NCBI RefSeq assembly: GCF_001641755.2 | Contig: NZ_LRFG02000004.1 | Location: 248,001 to 312,000 of the forward strand | Direction: 5' to 3' | DNA length: 64,000 bases | DNA from: Microbulbifer flavimaris | GTDB lineage: Bacteria; Pseudomonadota; Gammaproteobacteria; Pseudomonadales; Cellvibrionaceae | Part shown: positions 1 to 9,958 of the stretch, one piece after another | Layout of the letters: every line of letters starts with the position of its first letter | Position numbering within the stretch: position 1 is the first letter of the stretch | Notes under the pieces: generated by a model | What the model was told of the DNA's origin: nothing | Database searches by the model: none | Seen by the model: only the letters and a program-made list of their open reading frames with translations | Position numbers and translations under genes: made by a program

Positions 1-1
1 G

Positions 2-217
2 ACGGCGCTGGATGCGCTGCGGGCCAGCGACGGGTTACTGGTGGTGGGCTCATCCCTGATGGTTTATTCCGGGTTCCGTTTCTGCCGCTATGCGCGCGAG
101 TGGGGCAAGCCCATCGCAACACTGAATCTCGGGCGGACCCGTGCCGACGGCATGACTGACCTGAAACTGCATGCCCGCATTGGCGAGACTCTCTCAGCGG
201 CACTGGCGCAGCTATAA
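2..217 (+). CDS. Sir2-family NAD-dependent protein deacetylase, C-terminal fragment
   Basis: Only the last 71 codons lie in the window; the gene begins upstream. The reading frame contains LLVVGSSLMVYSGFRF followed by KPIATLNLGRTRADG, which is the typical C-terminal Rossmann part of sirtuins: the GSS loop that contacts NAD and the 'N-x-G/T' strand after it. Sirtuins remove acyl groups from lysines using NAD in the cytoplasm. The catalytic His and zinc Cys residues would be outside the window, so activity cannot be judged. It ends at a TAA, 61 bases before the end of the convergent amidohydrolase gene. Confidence 0.8.
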   Translation, partial: TALDALRASDGLLVVGSSLMVYSGFRFCRYAREWGKPIATLNLGRTRADGMTDLKLHARIGETLSAALAQL

Positions 218-278
218 ACGCCGGCCCAACCCCGGGACCCACCCAATGCCCTCCGTGCTCTGAGCGCCGGTTGTCACG

Positions 279-2018
279 CTAGCGTGCCGGCAGAAAAGCA
301 CCGAAACCGGCTTCACTGCCCAACTCCGGTTGCAGCGCTTCATCCCGCACTGCCACGCGGCCGTTGATGACCACATGCCTGACGATGCCCGGGTTGCGGT
401 TCACCAGCCGTTGCAGGCCGAAGTTTTCCATTTCGGCCCAGTGCACCTGCTCCAGATCCTGGCTCAGCCCGCTGGGATCCAGCACAACCAGGTCGGCGCG
501 ATCCCCCTCGCGGATTTTGCCGGCGCCCACACCAAACCAGTCGGCCTGATCCCCGGTGAGGCGCCAGACCGCCTGCTCCATCGACATGATCGGCCGACCT
601 TCGTCGATAGATTCCTGCACCAGCTTCAGCAGGCGCAGGGGCAGGTTATAGAAGGCCATGTTTCGGATATGGGCGCCGGCATCACTGAAGGTGATCAGGG
701 CGTGGCGGTCCCGCACCATTTTGCGCAGGACATTCTTGCGGTGGTTGGCGACGGTGGTGTACCAGCGCAGGCGGGTGCCGTATTCCACTACCAGGTCCAG
801 GAACAGGTCCACCACGTGGATGCCCCGTTCCGCTGCTACCTCGGCAAAGTTCCTGCCGACCAGGCTTTTGTCGGGGCAGCCGATAATCTGTGCGTCACCA
901 AAATCCCGCTGCCAGACCCGCGGGCTGAGTTTCTCGCCATAGAAGCGCCGAAACTCCCGCCGGTACTGCTCATCCTGCAGTAGCTCATTGCGCGCCACCG
1001 CGTCTTTCAGATCCAGCGCCATTTCGCCGGCACCAAATTCCTCGAAGAACACCACATCGATGCCGTCGGCATACACGGTAAATGGTGTCGGCAGCACCTG
1101 CCAGCGGAAGCTGCCGCGCAGGGCATTGGTCACTCTGGACGTCAACCGGGTGAGTAAATTCAGGTAGGCACTGCCCTTCAGGTCCATCTGGCTGATGAGC
1201 GTAGTTTTCAGCGGCCGCCGCAACCAGCCGATGCACTCACGCATGTACTGGGTAATCTGCAGCGGGCGGGCGGCATCCGGTGCACCCTGATGAACACGAT
1301 TGTACTTGCGCACAAGGCGGTTCAGGCGCGACACCTCACGCCAGTGGGCATAAGTACTGGGCAGGCTCTTGGACCACTCGCGCTCGCCATCGACCTTGTC
1401 CCACTTGAGGCACATGGTGGAAAGACCGAGAAAGCCGCACTGCAGCGCCTCGGCCAGCTGGGCTTCCATTGCTTGTAGTTCAGCCTCGGTGGGCCGCACA
1501 TTGCGATCCGTGGCCCGGCTCAGCCCCATGACACTGGCGCGCAGGTCACTGTGGCCCAGCAGGCTGATCACGTTGGGGCCCAGTGGCAGGGTAGCGAGGT
1601 GGTCGATCCACTCACGGGGCGAATGCCAGGACTTTTTCTCACGCAAGATTGGCAGCACTTTTTCCCGCGGTACGGTTTCCACCCGAGTGAAGATATCCGA
1701 GGCGTCCTCCGCCTCGCTGCACACCATGCTCAGGGAACAGCTGCCCACAAGCACCGTCGTCACACCGTGGCGAACCGATTCCGACAGGCTGGGGCTGACC
1801 AGCAGTTCTGCATCGTAGTGAGTGTGGGTATCCAGAAAGCCGGGCATCACCCATTGATCGCGGGCGTCGATGACCTCTCTCGCCTCACTGTGGTCAATCG
1901 TCTCCGCGGTCACCCGGGCAATGCGGCCATCCTTGATCGCGATATTTTGCACCGATGACGGCGCACCGGTGCCATCGAAGTATCGGCCACTCTCAATCAA
2001 CACATCGTACTGTGCCAT
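279..2018 (-). CDS. N-acyl-D-amino-acid deacylase-type amidohydrolase
   Basis: A 579-residue metal-dependent amidohydrolase. The N-terminal beta-sandwich (MAQYDVLIESGRYFDGTG) is followed by the metal-binding HxH motif in PGFLDTHTHYDAELL (around residue 65), a TIM-barrel core, a late Asp in ITFSDAGAH, and the C-terminal sandwich segment IREGDRADLVVLDP. This order and length fit the D-aminoacylase / N-acyl-D-glutamate deacylase group, which hydrolyses N-acyl-D-amino acids. The exact substrate cannot be read from sequence. The ATG at 2018 has GGTAGG upstream. No signal peptide is seen, so it is cytoplasmic. It stands alone between a convergent sirtuin gene and a repeat-bearing gap. Confidence 0.85.
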   Translation of the reverse strand: MAQYDVLIESGRYFDGTGAPSSVQNIAIKDGRIARVTAETIDHSEAREVIDARDQWVMPGFLDTHTHYDAELLVSPSLSESVRHGVTTVLVGSCSLSMVCSEAEDASDIFTRVETVPREKVLPILREKKSWHSPREWIDHLATLPLGPNVISLLGHSDLRASVMGLSRATDRNVRPTEAELQAMEAQLAEALQCGFLGLSTMCLKWDKVDGEREWSKSLPSTYAHWREVSRLNRLVRKYNRVHQGAPDAARPLQITQYMRECIGWLRRPLKTTLISQMDLKGSAYLNLLTRLTSRVTNALRGSFRWQVLPTPFTVYADGIDVVFFEEFGAGEMALDLKDAVARNELLQDEQYRREFRRFYGEKLSPRVWQRDFGDAQIIGCPDKSLVGRNFAEVAAERGIHVVDLFLDLVVEYGTRLRWYTTVANHRKNVLRKMVRDRHALITFSDAGAHIRNMAFYNLPLRLLKLVQESIDEGRPIMSMEQAVWRLTGDQADWFGVGAGKIREGDRADLVVLDPSGLSQDLEQVHWAEMENFGLQRLVNRNPGIVRHVVINGRVAVRDEALQPELGSEAGFGAFLPAR

Positions 2019-2376
2019 GGGTGCCTACCACGCAGTATTCGTTATTGTTTGTCGCTCAGCAGTCAGATTAAGAGGTTTCGACGGTGGGGAACAGAGATAA
2101 AAGCTGCCACTCTCCCCGACCAATCCTGCCGCAGGGTGCCAAGCGTGCCATATGAGGGTGTCCAACCGGACAAGAAAGAGGCAATGTTGCCATCCCGTCA
2201 GGCTGCTACCAATGTTCCGCAGTCAGAATTTAAGACAGTGTACAGGGAACAACGTTTCGAACCGTCGGGCACAGGACGTACCCGACGGGGCTCCACGGAC
2301 GGATTCATGCGTTTTTGAAATGCCGGTCCAGGCAAGCTCTGTCGCCATTACTGGTATCCGGGCCCGGAGCGGACCG
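2019..2376. other. Intergenic region with one copy of a dispersed palindromic repeat
   Basis: This 358-base gap lies upstream of the amidohydrolase and downstream of yghU. The part nearest 2376 holds a palindromic repeat unit (2262-2330) described separately. The rest contains no convincing ORF or RNA gene. It must carry the amidohydrolase promoter on the minus strand, but I cannot point to clear -35/-10 boxes. Confidence 0.5.
2262..2330 (+). repeat. Dispersed palindromic (REP-like) repeat, copy A
   Basis: CCGTCGGG (2262-2269) and CCCGACGG (2281-2288) form an 8-bp perfect inverted repeat. It is followed by a tail reading GGATTCATGCGTTTTTGAA. The same arrangement, a CCGTCGG hairpin followed by GGACGTATTCATGCGTTTTCG, occurs at 45917-46020, and a reverse-oriented relative lies at 46145-46236. 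The unit sits just downstream of the yghU stop, a usual place for REP-like elements. Confidence 0.6.
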
Positions 2377-3258
2377 TCAGCTATCGCCCCCGTTTCTCTC
2401 CAGCTTGTCCTGGGTGCGGGTTTCGAAATCGCTGGCATCGTGGCGCTCGTGCAGCTGGGAGCTGGGCTCGCCCCAGGTGCGATTGACCATGCGCCCGCGC
2501 TGTACCGCCGGCCGCTGGGCTATCTCGTCGGTCCAGCGAATCACGTTCTTGTAGGTGTGCGCCTCGATGAATTCGGCTGCGTCGTAAACCTTGTCCTTCA
2601 CCAATGCCCCATACCAGGGCCAGATGGCCATATCGGCAATGGTGTACTCGTGGCCGGCGATAAACTGGTGCTCCGCCAGCTGCCGGTCCAGCACGTCCAG
2701 CTGCCGTTTGATCTCCATGGTGTAGCGGTTGATGGGGTACTCGTACTTCTCCGGCGCGTAAGCGTAGAAGTGACCAAAGCCGCCACCCAGCAGCGGCGCG
2801 GCGCCCATCTGCCAGAAGAGCCAGTTCAGGGTCTCGGTGCGCTGTTCCGGGGTATGGGGCAGGAAGGCGCCGAACTTTTCCGCCAGGTAGAGCAGAATCG
2901 AGCCGGACTCGAACACCCGTATCGGCGGATGCGTGCTGCGGTCCACCATGGCCGGAATCTTGGAGTTGGGGTTCGCCTTCACGAAACCACTGCCGAACTG
3001 CTCCCCCTCGGTGATATCGATCAGGTGTGCGTCGTATTCGGCCCCTTCGTGCCCCAGAGCCAGTAGTTCTTCGAGCATCACCGTGACTTTGACACCATTG
3101 GGTGTGGCCAGGGAATAGAGCTGCAGGGGGTGCTTGCCCACCGGCAGATCTTTGTCATGGGTCGGACCGGCGACGGGCCGGTTGATGTTGGCAAATTTAC
3201 CGCCGCTGTCCTTGTCCCACTTCCACACCTTTGGTGGCGTATAACTATCATCTGACAT
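2377..3258 (-). CDS. yghU: YghU-type glutathione transferase / disulfide-bond reductase
   Basis: A 293-residue cytoplasmic protein of the nu-class GST (YghU/YfcG) group, which binds glutathione and acts on disulfides or organic peroxides. The start MSDDSYTPPKVWKWDKDSGGKFANINRPVAGPTH is the characteristic YghU extension before the thioredoxin-like domain (LQLYSLATPNGVKVTVMLEELL). NPNSKIPAMVD contains the cis-Pro and ESGSILLYLAEK the E-S pair that holds the gamma-glutamyl group. The helical C-terminal domain follows (IADMAIWPWYGAL). The ATG at 3258 has CGGAG upstream. The gene appears monocistronic. Confidence 0.93.
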   Translation of the reverse strand: MSDDSYTPPKVWKWDKDSGGKFANINRPVAGPTHDKDLPVGKHPLQLYSLATPNGVKVTVMLEELLALGHEGAEYDAHLIDITEGEQFGSGFVKANPNSKIPAMVDRSTHPPIRVFESGSILLYLAEKFGAFLPHTPEQRTETLNWLFWQMGAAPLLGGGFGHFYAYAPEKYEYPINRYTMEIKRQLDVLDRQLAEHQFIAGHEYTIADMAIWPWYGALVKDKVYDAAEFIEAHTYKNVIRWTDEIAQRPAVQRGRMVNRTWGEPSSQLHERHDASDFETRTQDKLERNGGDS

Positions 3259-3396
3259 TTCGATGACTCCGAGGATCGATGAATGTCTGGCATCCTACGC
3301 TGATCGGGTACCAGTGGCTCAGTTTAATTTGAAAACTCAGCGGCTGCACTCCTTCAACCATATCATCCGGGCGCTCCTCGGAGGTTATCCGCTTTA

Positions 3397-3858
3397 CTAG
3401 CCGCTAGCTGCGTCCTTTCCGGGCAGACTACTATTCCAGATATCCCGGTGCATTTTCCAGCCTGTGCTGGTTTTCTTCCATGTCACCAGGTATTTGCCGT
3501 CATCGAGAAGACCACCGTCAGGGCCGATCACTTTTGCACGACCGATTTCCACCGCAGTATCGCCCAGGCTCTCGACATTCTGGGTACTGAGCTCTACCCG
3601 AATACCGGCGTCCATCATCCCGCCGAACACCTGGCGCACTGCAGCTCTTCCCTCCAGCACCCCGGCATTGGGAGGAAGCAATCGGGTGTCTTCTGTATAC
3701 ATTTTTGCGAGCTTTTCAATATCTCCATCTTTAAAAGCTCCCATCCACTGCGTATTAGCCTGCTCAATTTCAGCCCGAACGTCTGCACCGGAATTTTCCT
3801 TCGGCGCACCACAGGCAGACAGAACAATTCCCAGAATTACTATCGCAAACAACCTCAT
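3397..3858 (-). CDS. SnoaL/NTF2-like (DUF4440-type) lipoprotein
   Basis: A 153-residue small exported protein. An upstream extension of the same frame is open, but the ATG at 3858 has GGAGGA in front of it and starts a clean lipoprotein signal, MRLFAIVILGIVLSACG, with the lipid-accepting Cys at residue 16. The mature part reads ADVRAEIEQANTQWMGAFKDGDIEKLAKMYTEDTRLLPPNAGVLEG, typical of the DUF4440/SnoaL-like NTF2 fold, a cone-shaped fold used by many small enzymes and binding proteins. The ligand is unknown. It probably sits on the periplasmic side of a membrane. Confidence 0.8.
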   Translation of the reverse strand: MRLFAIVILGIVLSACGAPKENSGADVRAEIEQANTQWMGAFKDGDIEKLAKMYTEDTRLLPPNAGVLEGRAAVRQVFGGMMDAGIRVELSTQNVESLGDTAVEIGRAKVIGPDGGLLDDGKYLVTWKKTSTGWKMHRDIWNSSLPGKDAASG

Positions 3859-4168
3859 AATCACTCCTCCATTGAATGAATAACCAAGGTTTAGCTCATC
3901 ACCATCGATGATTCTTATGACTGCAGATCCCGACATCCTCATCACAGGCATTGTCTGCAGAGAACATGATTGAAAAAATTCAATTAGCAGCGCATGACAA
4001 CATATCCCCCAGCCACCGACAACCCAACGGTAATCCGCTGTAATGGCGCAATGACACTACCGCCAAAGAGTCATCTGATATACGGAAAAGCGGAAATATC
4101 CAGATCAAGAAAACACGGGTAAACTTCGGCCCGATCACGCCAGGGACAACAAAGAACAGGAGAGTCGA

Positions 4169-5308
4169 ATGCAGTATTTCGAGGGACTGAGACGCGTGCC
4201 GGGCCTGCCCAATGGTCGCGCCGCCTACAGTGATCGCATGGCCTATATCGGCGCGGAGCTGTCGCGACTCGTGTACGAGCCCTTTACACCCGATGCGAAC
4301 CTCACGGCACTGTTACAGCAGCTCGGCAAAGCGAGCAGTGACATTGAGCGCAGGCAGTTGCTCTCTGCATGGAGCGCACGGCTGCAAAGCGGACACTGCG
4401 GCCTGGAGACCGGTATTCGCCAGATACTGATCGAGCATCATTTCGAGCCCATCAATTTTTACGATGTCAGCGAAACCCAGGCTTTATTGGCAAAGATGGA
4501 TCTCGCCGGCCGCCCGGTGCTGGTGCTTTGTTTTCGCGGCACCGAGATGAATGCCTGGGATATTGTTACCGACCTGAAGTTTTCCCTGGAGCCTTTCGGT
4601 GAGCGCGGACGGGTGCACCGGGGCTTTCGGGAAGCCTTTGAGCGGGTGCGGGCCTCGATCGAAACCGATCTGCGCAAACAGGGCCAATTGCCATTGTTTA
4701 TTTTCGGCCACAGCCTCGGTGGCGCTCTGGCCCAGATCTGCACCAAGGAACTGAACCACCGGGGCAACGGCGCCACTTACGTTTACGGCACTCCGCGTAC
4801 CGGCGACCGCGCCTATTTCGAGCGAGTGAAGACCCCGATCTACCGCCTGGAGATTGGTGGCGACCCGGTCCCGCTGGTGCCCTTCGGGCACGGCCTCGGC
4901 CCAATACTCGCCCTTATGCGGTTGGTCCCGCTGAACGGCACCCTGCAGCTGGCCCGCTGGTTGCGGCGCAGAGTGCTGGGTTACAGCCATACCGGCTTTC
5001 GCGTCTTTATTCGCCATGCGCCCAACGAGCCGGATGAGCACAACCTGGGCTTTCGCAAAATGCAGGTGTCCTTCTCCGGCAATATCTTCTGGCGGGTACA
5101 ACATATCTGGCGGGCCTGGCTGAGCGCTTTGCCAAATCCGCGCCAGATAACTGGCTTCCACTCCATCCGCCTCTACAGCGAGATGCTGCGCGCCCATATG
5201 CTGCGGCGCAACCTGGAGGATTTGTTGCCGGAAGCAGAGCAAGCCCCCGGGCGACGTTCAGTGGCACCGGCCAATGCAGCAGCCATCGAGGAGTCGGAAC
5301 CCGCCTGA
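4169..5308 (+). CDS. Class 3 (alpha/beta hydrolase) lipase family protein
   Basis: A 379-residue protein with the lipase_3 core. VLCFRGTEMNAWDIVTDLKF holds the oxyanion-loop region and FIFGHSLGGALAQICT the nucleophile elbow (GHSLG) with the catalytic Ser. A downstream Asp (IGGDPVPLVP) and His candidates (FGHGLG, GYSHTG) could complete the triad. The family hydrolyses glycerol esters. No signal peptide is evident, so it is probably cytoplasmic or peripherally membrane-bound. The ATG at 4169 has AACAGGAGAG upstream. The last 40 residues are low-complexity and likely disordered. Confidence 0.85.
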   Translation: MQYFEGLRRVPGLPNGRAAYSDRMAYIGAELSRLVYEPFTPDANLTALLQQLGKASSDIERRQLLSAWSARLQSGHCGLETGIRQILIEHHFEPINFYDVSETQALLAKMDLAGRPVLVLCFRGTEMNAWDIVTDLKFSLEPFGERGRVHRGFREAFERVRASIETDLRKQGQLPLFIFGHSLGGALAQICTKELNHRGNGATYVYGTPRTGDRAYFERVKTPIYRLEIGGDPVPLVPFGHGLGPILALMRLVPLNGTLQLARWLRRRVLGYSHTGFRVFIRHAPNEPDEHNLGFRKMQVSFSGNIFWRVQHIWRAWLSALPNPRQITGFHSIRLYSEMLRAHMLRRNLEDLLPEAEQAPGRRSVAPANAAAIEESEPA

Positions 5309-5523
5309 CGCCCCGCCCGCCGGCCCCACCAATGCAGGGGCGGCGTGTTGAACCCCTTCTGCGAGTCACCGATAATAGCGCCCGGCCGGGCAGACCCCGC
5401 CCGGCAGGCCCCGCCGGGAGCGGGTGCTAGGCTGTTTCAGGCGCTCTTTTTCCGGCAGCGGGTACGATTGTTTCCCGCGCCGCCGCTGTACTGCCGAGCC
5501 GCGAGGCCCAAACCGGACCACTT

Positions 5524-6099
5524 ATGACCGAATTCGCCGTCATCCTGCTCAGTACCATCCTCGTCAACAACTATGTGTTGGTGCAGTTCCTGGGCCTGTG
5601 TCCGTTTATGGGGGTTTCCAACAAGCTGGAAACCGCCGTGGGCATGGCTGGCGCCACCACTTTTGTGCTGACCCTGGCTTCCATCTGCTCCTACCTGGTC
5701 AACACCTACCTGCTGGAACCCAACGGCATCGAATACCTGCGCACCATCTCCTTTATCATGGTGATTGCCGTGGTGGTGCAGTTCGCGCGCATGTTCATCG
5801 AGAAGACCAGCCCGCTGATGCACCGGGTGCTGGGGGTCTTCCTGCCGCTGATCACCACCAATTGTGCGGTGCTGGGCGTGGCCCTGCAGAACACCATCAA
5901 GGCCCACAATTTTGTCCAGTCGACCCTGTATGGTTTCGGCGCGGCGGTGGGTTTCTCCCTGGTGCTGATCCTGTTCTCCGCCATTCGCGAGCGCCTGTTT
6001 GCCGCCGATGTGCCGACGCCATTCCGCGGCGCCGCTATCGGTATGATTACCGCCGGCCTGATGTCCCTGGCCTTTATGGGCTTCAGCGGACTGGTATAG
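5524..6099 (+). CDS. rsxA: Electron transport complex subunit RsxA (RnfA)
   Basis: A 191-residue inner-membrane subunit of the Rnf/Rsx complex, which moves electrons between NADH and ferredoxin-type carriers coupled to ion flow. In enterobacteria it also keeps SoxR reduced. Six hydrophobic helices are visible; [25 protein letters not shown] and [15 protein letters not shown] are the family signatures, including the Cys residues that hold the Fe-S centre shared with RsxE. First gene of rsxABCDGE; rsxB begins 12 bases after its stop. Confidence 0.97.
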   Translation: MTEFAVILLSTILVNNYVLVQFLGLCPFMGVSNKLETAVGMAGATTFVLTLASICSYLVNTYLLEPNGIEYLRTISFIMVIAVVVQFARMFIEKTSPLMHRVLGVFLPLITTNCAVLGVALQNTIKAHNFVQSTLYGFGAAVGFSLVLILFSAIRERLFAADVPTPFRGAAIGMITAGLMSLAFMGFSGLV

Positions 6100-6111
6100 G
6101 GAGGGCGCACG

Positions 6112-6729
6112 ATGCTGGAATGGTTTGCTGCAATCTCGACCCCGCTGATGGTACTGGGCGGCATGGCCCTGGCCTTTGGCGCCCTGCTGGGCTTTGCGGC
6201 AGTGCGCTTTCGCGTCGAGGGCGACCCACTGGTTGAGCAGGTGGATGCCCTGTTGCCCCAGACCCAGTGCGGCCAGTGCGGCTACCCGGGCTGCCGCCCC
6301 TACGCCGAGGCCATCGTCAACGGCGACACCATCAACAAGTGCCCCCCCGGCGGCCAGGCGACTATCAACGAGCTGGCCAACCTGCTGGATATGGAGCCGA
6401 TGCCGCTGGACGCCGAGCACGGCGTGGAAGACGTCAAGAAAGTGGCATTTATCCGCGAGGCGGAGTGCATCGGCTGCACCAAGTGCATCCAGGCCTGCCC
6501 GGTGGATGCCATCGTCGGTGCGGCCAAGTATATGCATACCGTGATCGTGGACGAGTGCACCGGCTGCGACCTGTGCGTCGAACCATGCCCGGTGGACTGT
6601 ATCGATATGGTGCCTCTGGAAACTTCCCTGCAGGACTGGCACCCGGAAATCCCGGAGGACGGGGTGAAGCTGATCGCTTCCGACCGGCGTGATATTGCCC
6701 GCAGCGACAACAAGAGGGACGCAGCTTGA
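6112..6729 (+). CDS. rsxB: Electron transport complex subunit RsxB (RnfB)
   Basis: A 205-residue iron-sulfur subunit. An N-terminal membrane anchor ([21 protein letters not shown]) is followed by the 4Fe-4S domain [19 protein letters not shown]. Two bacterial ferredoxin motifs come next ([14 protein letters not shown] and [14 protein letters not shown]), giving three [4Fe-4S] clusters facing the cytoplasm. It passes electrons within the complex. The stop overlaps the TTG start of rsxC (TTGA), suggesting translational coupling. Confidence 0.97.
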   Translation: MLEWFAAISTPLMVLGGMALAFGALLGFAAVRFRVEGDPLVEQVDALLPQTQCGQCGYPGCRPYAEAIVNGDTINKCPPGGQATINELANLLDMEPMPLDAEHGVEDVKKVAFIREAECIGCTKCIQACPVDAIVGAAKYMHTVIVDECTGCDLCVEPCPVDCIDMVPLETSLQDWHPEIPEDGVKLIASDRRDIARSDNKRDAA

Positions 6730-8906
6730 GCCCTGAACAGGAAACCACCCAGCGGAACGACCGTCGCAGCAGTGCCGAAGAGCGCCGCGCCGCCCGCGAG
6801 GCGCAACTGATCGCCAGCGAGCACCAGCGCGCGCTGAAACCAAATGATTTCCCCGGCGGCATTCACCCGCCGGAGAACAAGCACCAGTCCACCGGCGAAC
6901 CCATCGGCACCATTCCCCTGGCCGAGAACCTGTTTGTGCCACTGGTGCAGCATGTGGGCACCACCGCGTTGCCGCTGGTCAAGCTGGGGGACCGGGTGCT
7001 GAAAGGCCAGAAGATCGGCGAAGCGGACGGACTGATCAGTTGCGCCGTGCACGCCCCGAGCTCGGGCACAGTGGTTGCCCTGGAACCGGTCCCGGTGCCC
7101 CACCCTTCCGCCATGCCGGTAGACGGCGTCGTCATCCGCACCGACGGCAAGGAGGAGTGGTGCGAGCTGCAGCCATGCGAGGATTTCCGCAAAGTGGCGC
7201 CGGTGGATTTGCTGGAGAAGATCCGCGAGTGCGGCATTGCCGGGATGGGTGGTGCGGGCTTCCCCACCGCCGTGAAACTGGATCCCCACAGCGGTACCGA
7301 GATCGACACGCTGATCATCAACGGCACCGAGTGCGAGCCGTACATTACCGCCGATGATATGCAGATGCGCGAGCGCGCCCCGGAGATCATTGCCGGGGTC
7401 GAAATCCTCGCCTATGTCCTCGGCGAACCCGAGCGAGTGCTGATCGGTATCGAAGACAATAAGCCGGAAGCCATCGAGGCCATGCGCAAGGCCGCCGAGG
7501 GCACCCGCTTCGATATTGTTGTCTACCCGACCAAGTACCCGTCCGGTGGCGAAAAGCAGCTGATCCAGATCCTCACCGGCCGCGAGGTTCCCAACAAGGG
7601 GCTGCCCGCCAATGTGGGCATCATCTGCCACAACACCGGCACTGCCCGCGCCGTCTACCGTGCGGTGCGGTTCGGCGAGCCGATGATCAGCCGCGTCACC
7701 ACCGTGGTTGGCGAGGCGCTGGAACGACAGCGCAACATCGACGTGCCGCTCGGCACCCCCATCCGCCACATACTCAAACATCACGGCGCGCACCGCGGCC
7801 TGATGCAGCGGATCATTCACGGCGGCCCGATGATGGGCTTTACGCTCGAGGACGACAGCGCGCCGGTGATCAAAACCACCACCTGTATCCTGGTACCCAC
7901 CGACAAGGAATTGCCGCCTCCGCCGCCGGCACAGGCCTGTATCCGCTGTGGTTTCTGTGCCGAGGTATGCCCGGCATCCCTGCTGCCGCAACAGCTGTAC
8001 TGGTATGCCCGCATCGAGGATCGGGAAAAACTGCAGGCCTACAACCTGTTCGACTGCATCGAGTGCGGTGCCTGTTCCTACGTCTGCCCCAGCAGCATTC
8101 CGCTGGTGCAGTACTACCGCGCCGCCAAGGGCGATATCCGTATCGCGGAAGAGGAAAAGGAAAAGTCCGATCGCGCCCGGGAGCGCTTCGAGTTCCGCAA
8201 GCTGCGCCTGGAAAAAGCCGAACAGGAAAAAGAAGCCAAGCGCAAAGCGCGCCGCGAGGCCGCCGAGCAGGCCCGCAAGCAGCGGGAACAAAACGCCGAG
8301 GCGCCGGAAGCAAAAGCCGCCAAGCAGGAGGCGGACGTGGTGGCCGCCGCCCTGGCGCGGGTCAAGGCCAAGCAGGCCTCCCCGGAACAGCAACTGGCCA
8401 GGGCACAGCGCTCCCTGACCAGCGCCGAGCATCGTGTCGAGCGCCTGCAGGGCAAACTCGCCGAAGCCCCCGAGGATCAGCGGGACCAGCTGGCGGCACA
8501 ACTCAAGGCAGCCCAGATCAAGGCCGACGAGGCCAGGCAGAAACTGGCCAGGGCCGAGGACGCCGCCCGCAAGAGCCCCTCGCCCCCTTCAGCCGTGGAT
8601 GACGCCGCCGATGTGCAGAGCGGCACCGCCGCGCCGGTGCCCGGGGCCAGCAAGGACAAGGCACAGAGTGCCATCGAGCGGGCCAAAGCCGCTGCGGCAG
8701 CCCGGGCCAGCATGAGCGATGAAGACAAGCTTGCAGCGGAACTGGAGGCCCTGAAAGCGCGGGTCGCCAAGGCGGAGGCACGATTGCAGAAGGCTCGCGA
8801 CGAAGACGACGCTAATGTGGATGCTTTCGCCACCGCGCTGGAGAAAATGCAGAGCAAACTGGAACAGAAAATGCGCGAGCAGAATGATCACGGCGGGGAA
8901 AACTGA
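6726..8906 (+). CDS. rsxC: Electron transport complex subunit RsxC (RnfC)
   Basis: A 726-residue subunit that takes NADH and FMN. Residues about 35-450 are the RnfC core: [11 protein letters not shown], a barrel-sandwich part, the nucleotide-binding [16 protein letters not shown] with [10 protein letters not shown], and two ferredoxin motifs ([31 protein letters not shown]). The remaining 250 residues are Ala/Lys/Glu/Gln-rich and coiled-coil-like ([10 protein letters not shown]-type repeats), a variable tail also found in other gammaproteobacterial RsxC proteins. The start is a TTG overlapping the rsxB stop; no ATG lies before the conserved core. Confidence 0.95.
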   Translation: MSPEQETTQRNDRRSSAEERRAAREAQLIASEHQRALKPNDFPGGIHPPENKHQSTGEPIGTIPLAENLFVPLVQHVGTTALPLVKLGDRVLKGQKIGEADGLISCAVHAPSSGTVVALEPVPVPHPSAMPVDGVVIRTDGKEEWCELQPCEDFRKVAPVDLLEKIRECGIAGMGGAGFPTAVKLDPHSGTEIDTLIINGTECEPYITADDMQMRERAPEIIAGVEILAYVLGEPERVLIGIEDNKPEAIEAMRKAAEGTRFDIVVYPTKYPSGGEKQLIQILTGREVPNKGLPANVGIICHNTGTARAVYRAVRFGEPMISRVTTVVGEALERQRNIDVPLGTPIRHILKHHGAHRGLMQRIIHGGPMMGFTLEDDSAPVIKTTTCILVPTDKELPPPPPAQACIRCGFCAEVCPASLLPQQLYWYARIEDREKLQAYNLFDCIECGACSYVCPSSIPLVQYYRAAKGDIRIAEEEKEKSDRARERFEFRKLRLEKAEQEKEAKRKARREAAEQARKQREQNAEAPEAKAAKQEADVVAAALARVKAKQASPEQQLARAQRSLTSAEHRVERLQGKLAEAPEDQRDQLAAQLKAAQIKADEARQKLARAEDAARKSPSPPSAVDDAADVQSGTAAPVPGASKDKAQSAIERAKAAAAARASMSDEDKLAAELEALKARVAKAEARLQKARDEDDANVDAFATALEKMQSKLEQKMREQNDHGGEN

Positions 8907-9958
8907 TGGCCCTGATGCGCATGTCCTCCCCCCACGCCCGTGCCGGCGACCGTACTGCCCAGGTCATGCTGCAGGTGGCGGTGGCCGCCATCCCCGGCGT
9001 GCTGGCACTGGTGGTGTATTTCGGCATCGGCGTGCTGATCAACATCGCCCTCTGTACCGTTACCGCCCTGCTGTGCGAGGCGGGCGTCATGAAGTTGCGC
9101 GGGCGCCCGGTGGCTTTCTACCTGAAAGACTACAGTGCCTTCGTCACCGCCCTGCTGCTGGGTATCGCCCTGCCGCCCTACTGTGCCTGGTGGCTGCCCG
9201 TGGTGGGGAGCGCTGCGGCCATTATCCTTTCCAAGCAACTCTATGGCGGCATCGGCTACAACCCGTTCAACCCGGCGATGGTGGGCTACGTGGTATTGCT
9301 GATCAGCTTCCCGGTGGAGATGACCCGCTGGGTCGGCCCCGGCGAACTGATCATGGGCTCACCGAGTTTCAGTGAGGCCTTTGCGCTGGTGTTCGGTAAC
9401 TACAGCATCGACGGCTTCACCCGCGCCACACCACTGGAGATTGTGCGGCTGAATCAGTCGGTGCTGCTGTCTCAACTCTACGAAGCCGAGCCCATGCTGG
9501 CACAGGGCAATATCGCCGGCTTCGGCTGGGAGGCGGTCAATGCGGGCTTCCTGGTGGGCGGCCTCTACCTGCTCTATCGCGGCTTCATCACCTGGCACGC
9601 ACCAGTGGGTATGCTGGCGGCCATAACAGTCCTGTCGCTCCTTTTTTACGATAGCGGCAGCAGCCTGAGTGAGGGCTCACCAATCCTGCACCTCTTCTCC
9701 GGCGCCACCATGCTGGGAGCCTTCTTTATCATCACCGATCCGGTGAGCGGCGCCACCAGTAATAAAGGGCGGCTGATCTTCGGCATCGGCGTCGGCATCA
9801 TTACCTATATCATCCGCGCCTGGGGCAGCTACCCCGATGCCGTTGCCTTTGCCGTGCTGCTGATGAACTTTGCCGCGCCCACCATCGACAACTACACCCT
9901 GCCGCGCACCTACGGCCACAAGGCGCCGCGCAAGGCCACCGATGTGGAGGAGCAGTGA
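8906..9958 (+). CDS. rsxD: Electron transport complex subunit RsxD (RnfD)
   Basis: A 350-residue membrane subunit with about nine hydrophobic helices. The Thr of RATPLEIV (residue 175) matches the site where the family carries covalent FMN, and FFIITDPVSGATSNKGR is a conserved loop. It overlaps the rsxC stop by one base (TGATG) and overlaps rsxG in the same way, so the operon is tightly coupled. Confidence 0.96.
   Translation: MALMRMSSPHARAGDRTAQVMLQVAVAAIPGVLALVVYFGIGVLINIALCTVTALLCEAGVMKLRGRPVAFYLKDYSAFVTALLLGIALPPYCAWWLPVVGSAAAIILSKQLYGGIGYNPFNPAMVGYVVLLISFPVEMTRWVGPGELIMGSPSFSEAFALVFGNYSIDGFTRATPLEIVRLNQSVLLSQLYEAEPMLAQGNIAGFGWEAVNAGFLVGGLYLLYRGFITWHAPVGMLAAITVLSLLFYDSGSSLSEGSPILHLFSGATMLGAFFIITDPVSGATSNKGRLIFGIGVGIITYIIRAWGSYPDAVAFAVLLMNFAAPTIDNYTLPRTYGHKAPRKATDVEEQ

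Noticed and set aside
5437-6942. A 501-codon minus-strand open frame opposite rsxA and rsxB
   Set aside because: Same reason: shadow of well-identified rsx genes, with Gln/His-rich composition and no ribosome binding site.
6300-8501. A 733-codon open frame on the minus strand opposite rsxC
   Set aside because: It is antisense to a gene with clear family motifs; GC-rich third positions keep the opposite frame open. The product has no recognisable domain and the His/Gly/Ala bias of a shadow frame.
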